Assembly (NCBI GenBank): GCA_024278135.1
Contig: JAJRTU010000322.1
Coordinates: 1-37,427, forward strand
Length of the DNA stretch: 37,427 nt
Direction: 5' to 3'
Origin: Gammaproteobacteria bacterium
GTDB taxonomy: Bacteria > Pseudomonadota > Gammaproteobacteria > Eutrophobiales > Eutrophobiaceae
The position numbers and the translations under genes were made by a program. The notes under the pieces are model-generated. The model was not told the origin of the DNA. It ran no database searches and saw only the letters and a program-made list of their open reading frames with translations. Shown here piece after piece: positions 33,595 to 37,427 of this stretch. Every line of letters begins with the position of its first letter. Position 1 is the stretch's first letter.

Positions 33595-36486
33595 TTATTG
33601 ACAGGCATCACAATCGGGATCCAGAATCGAGCAAACCTTTGGTGCTTCGATAGATTCAAGTTGGGCGTCCGGCCTTGCAGCACTGTTGGTAGCGCCTTTT
33701 TCCATATGCGTGGCACCGAGAGAGCGCAGATAATAGGTGGTTTTCAAACCACGCATCCAGGCCAGTTTGTAAAGATTGTCCAGTTTTTTGCCACTGGGCT
33801 CGGCCATATACAAATTCAGAGACTGCCCCTGATCAATCCACTTTTGCCGACGTGATGCCGCTTCGACCAGCCAGCGCGAATCAATTTCAAAGGCAGTGGA
33901 ATAAAGTTCTTTCAGGTCTTCCGGTATGCGATCAATAGCCTGAACGCTGCCGTCAAAGTATTTCAGATCATTGACCATCACATCGTCCCATAAATCACGT
34001 GCCTTCAGATCGTGTGCAAGGTAGGGATTAACAACGGTAAATTCACCGGAGAGATTCGATTTTACAAAAAGATTCTGGTAGGTAGGCTCAATGGACTGGG
34101 TGACACCACAAATATTGGAGATAGTCGCTGTCGGTGCGATGGCCATGCAATTGGAATTACGCAAGCCCTGTTTTTTCACCTGTTTGCGCAGGCTGTCCCA
34201 ATCCAGAGTCTGGCTGTCATCCACTTCCAGATAAGTATCTCTTGCCTGGTTTAGCAGGTTCAGTGTATCAATCGGCAATATACCCTGACTCCAGAGTGAG
34301 CCCTTGAAGCTGGAGTAGCTGCCGCGCTCTTCGGCCAGGGCGGAGGATGCCTGGATGGCGAAGTAGCTGACGGCTTCCATACTGCGATCAGCGAATTCTA
34401 CAGCCGCTTGTGAAGCATAAGGGATCCGGGTCCTGTACAGCGCATCCTGAAAACCCATAATGCCCATACCGACGGGACGGTGACGCAGGTTGGAACGGCG
34501 AGCCTGAGGGACACTGTAATAGTTGTAGTCAATAACATTATCCAGCATACGCATCGCCGTCGAAATGGTACTGGACAGCTTATCCATGTTCAGGCCGTTC
34601 TCATCGACGTGTTGGGCGAGGTTGACTGAGCCCAGGTTGCATACTGCGATTTCCTCGTCAGAGGTATTCAGCGTTATCTCGGTACAAAGGTTGGACGAAT
34701 GTACGACACCGGAATGCTGTTGTGGCGAACGCAGATTGCAGGGATCCTTGAAAGTAATCCAGGGATGACCTGTTTCGTACAACATGGATAACATTTTTCG
34801 CCACAACTCAACGGCCTGCAGGGTTTTGAAGTTTTTGATCTCACCACGTTCGGCCATGGCTTCATACTCGACATAGCGCACTTCGAATTCTTTGCCATAG
34901 AGATCGTGCAGATCCGGCGTTTCATCGGGCGAAAATAATGTCCAGCTGCCTTCTTCGCAGGCGCGCTTCATAAACAGATCAGGAATCCAGTTGGCGGAAT
35001 TCATGTCATGGGTACGTCGACGTTCATCACCGGTGTTCTTGCGTAATTCGAGGAATTCCTCGATATCAAGATGCCAGGTTTCCAGATAAGCGCACATGGC
35101 CCCCTTGCGTTTACCGCCCTGATTAACGGCGACGGCGGTATCATTGGCGACTTTTAGGAAGGGTACTACACCCTGTGATTTGCCATTGGTGCCCTTGATA
35201 TGTGCTCCCATGGCGCGCACCCGGGACCAGTCGTTGCCAAGGCCGCCGGCATATTTGGATAACATGGCATCATCCTTGATGGCGCTGAAGATGCCATCGA
35301 GATTGTCCGGTACTGTACTGAGGTAACAACTGGAGAGTTGTGGTCTGAGCGTGGCAGAATTAAACAGGGTCGGTGTCGAACTCATAAAATCGAAAGATGA
35401 CAGCAGGTCATAAAACTCGATGGCTCTGGCTTCCCGATCCAGTTCATTGATTGCCAGGCCCATGGCAACACGCATGAAGAAGGCCTGCGGCAGCTCAAAG
35501 CGGATGTCATTGGAGTGAATGAAATACCGGTCGTACAGGGTCTGCAGGCCGAGATAGGTGAACAGCTGATCCCGTTCCGGTTTTAAGGCCTCGCCCAGGC
35601 GACCCAGATCATATTTTGCAATTTCGTGGTCAAGTAATTCGAGTTCCGTACCGGATTGTATATACTTCCTGAAATAATCGGGGTAGCGCAGCGCCATTTC
35701 CGCCTGCGTGGCCTCGGTCGTGCTTTTTTCTATAAAACTCAGGGCTTCGCGCCGCATGTTATCCAGTAAAAGACGAGCGGCGGCATAGCTGTAATTGGGC
35801 TCTTTCTCGATCAGGGTTCTGGCACTCATCACCAGTACCGGGTTGACATCCGCCTCGTTGACACCGTCAAATAAATTACGTAATGCATCATCAATGATCA
35901 GACGATCATCAATATAATCCAGCTTCTGACAGGCTTCGTTGACAACGGCAATGAGGCGGTTCATGTCCAGTGGCTTTACAGTGCCATCGGCATAGGTCAC
36001 GTTAATAACGTGAGCGGTACCGGCCTCTCCACTTTGCTGCTTCTCCTGCTCGATTTTTCTTGCCCGAGTACGGCTCCGTTCTTCGCGATAAATAACATAG
36101 GCACGGGCGACTTTCTGCTCACCCGCGCGCATCAGGGCCAGTTCTACCTGATCCTGGATATCTTCAATATGTACGGTGCCGCCACCGGGCATACGCCGGG
36201 TCAGGGCACGGGTAATCTGCTCACACAAGCGTTCCACTTTTTCGTGTACGCGAGTTGAAGCCGCTGCTGTGCCACCTTCGACGTCAAGAAATGCCTTGGT
36301 TAATGCCACGCTTATTTTGCTGGAATCGAAACCAGTCACTTTGTTATTACGGCGAATAACCTTGAATTCACCGGGCTCATGGCTGCTGTTTCCGGCCTGA
36401 GATATTGTCGTTTCCCGAGTCAATGCGTCGACATCAGCATCAGATATAATGACCGACTCGGCCAAAACGGCTTTTTCAACCTCCAT
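33595..36486 (-). CDS. nrdA: Ribonucleoside-diphosphate reductase class Ia, alpha subunit, with two ATP cones
   Basis: Large catalytic subunit of 963 residues. Two ATP-cone domains stand at the N-terminus (KVIRRNNKVTGFDSSKI from about residue 42, and INVTYADGTVKPLDMNRL from about 160), so overall activity should be controlled by ATP/dATP. Catalytic parts: SSCYLSTVPDN with the reducing cysteine, NLCTEI with the Asn-Cys-Glu active site, and AVCNLGSVNL. The C-terminus ends in CDACQ, the mobile cysteine pair that takes electrons from thioredoxin or glutaredoxin. AGGAGG lies just before the ATG at 36486. Two NrdR boxes are about 100-140 bases upstream. This is an aerobic housekeeping gene. Confidence 0.97.
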   Translation of the reverse strand: MEVEKAVLAESVIISDADVDALTRETTISQAGNSSHEPGEFKVIRRNNKVTGFDSSKISVALTKAFLDVEGGTAAASTRVHEKVERLCEQITRALTRRMPGGGTVHIEDIQDQVELALMRAGEQKVARAYVIYREERSRTRARKIEQEKQQSGEAGTAHVINVTYADGTVKPLDMNRLIAVVNEACQKLDYIDDRLIIDDALRNLFDGVNEADVNPVLVMSARTLIEKEPNYSYAAARLLLDNMRREALSFIEKSTTEATQAEMALRYPDYFRKYIQSGTELELLDHEIAKYDLGRLGEALKPERDQLFTYLGLQTLYDRYFIHSNDIRFELPQAFFMRVAMGLAINELDREARAIEFYDLLSSFDFMSSTPTLFNSATLRPQLSSCYLSTVPDNLDGIFSAIKDDAMLSKYAGGLGNDWSRVRAMGAHIKGTNGKSQGVVPFLKVANDTAVAVNQGGKRKGAMCAYLETWHLDIEEFLELRKNTGDERRRTHDMNSANWIPDLFMKRACEEGSWTLFSPDETPDLHDLYGKEFEVRYVEYEAMAERGEIKNFKTLQAVELWRKMLSMLYETGHPWITFKDPCNLRSPQQHSGVVHSSNLCTEITLNTSDEEIAVCNLGSVNLAQHVDENGLNMDKLSSTISTAMRMLDNVIDYNYYSVPQARRSNLRHRPVGMGIMGFQDALYRTRIPYASQAAVEFADRSMEAVSYFAIQASSALAEERGSYSSFKGSLWSQGILPIDTLNLLNQARDTYLEVDDSQTLDWDSLRKQVKKQGLRNSNCMAIAPTATISNICGVTQSIEPTYQNLFVKSNLSGEFTVVNPYLAHDLKARDLWDDVMVNDLKYFDGSVQAIDRIPEDLKELYSTAFEIDSRWLVEAASRRQKWIDQGQSLNLYMAEPSGKKLDNLYKLAWMRGLKTTYYLRSLGATHMEKGATNSAARPDAQLESIEAPKVCSILDPDCDACQ

Positions 36487-37427
<941 letters not shown>

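Overview
The window reads as a chromosomal stretch of a methylotrophic bacterium, most likely a gammaproteobacterium. It carries a lanthanide-type methanol dehydrogenase (XoxF), almost the whole tetrahydromethanopterin (H4MPT)/methanofuran-linked C1 pathway, an NAD-dependent formate dehydrogenase, class Ia ribonucleotide reductase with NrdR boxes, and a proteobacterial-style dihydrolipoyl dehydrogenase with its own lipoyl domain. Genus-level placement cannot be made from the sequence alone.

Layout. (1) 1-4267, plus strand: the 3' part of xoxF with a strong terminator, a cupredoxin with an intact type-1 copper site, xoxJ, and an unrecognised exported protein overlapping xoxJ. (2) 20641-4310, minus strand: about 16 kb of co-oriented genes. 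In transcription order these are fwdD-fwdB-fwdA-ftr-fwdC (second formyl-C1 cluster), fdxA (7Fe ferredoxin), fprA (ferredoxin-NADP reductase), fhcB-fhcA-fhcD-fhcC (classical formyltransferase/hydrolase complex), then fdhB-fdhA. (3) 20933-25603, plus strand: beta-RFAP synthase, mtdB, mch, a CitG-like gene and fae, ending in a strong terminator. (4) 25604-26669: a 10-copy heptamer tandem repeat and a HisA-like gene broken by an in-frame TAA. (5) 26697-30724, plus strand: mfnD-like ATP-grasp, mfnF-like, pabB and mfnE-like genes for methylofuran/methanofuran and pABA supply. (6) 30849-37427: a methyl-accepting protein with no ligand domain, a 62-residue ORF, a hairpin-rich spacer, nrdB, nrdA, two NrdR boxes, and the start of lpdA.

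How it works together. XoxF makes formaldehyde. Fae joins it to H4MPT, MtdB and Mch oxidise it to methenyl-/formyl-H4MPT, and the Ftr subunits move the formyl group to the furan cofactor. The classical Fhc complex then hydrolyses it to formate, which FdhAB oxidises to CO2 with NADH formation.

The standout is the second cluster. Unlike the fhcB next door, its FwdB keeps the residues known from archaeal formylmethanofuran dehydrogenase: four cluster cysteines, the Cys-His pair at the metal and a TMTRG arginine motif. It comes with a FwdD molybdopterin-binding subunit and is followed by a 7Fe ferredoxin and a ferredoxin-NADP reductase. That suggests a bacterial, redox-active formylmethanofuran dehydrogenase that takes formyl groups directly to CO2 (or works in reverse) and hands electrons to NADP, beside a hydrolytic Fhc plus formate dehydrogenase route. 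The residues are seen directly; the activity and electron route are inference.
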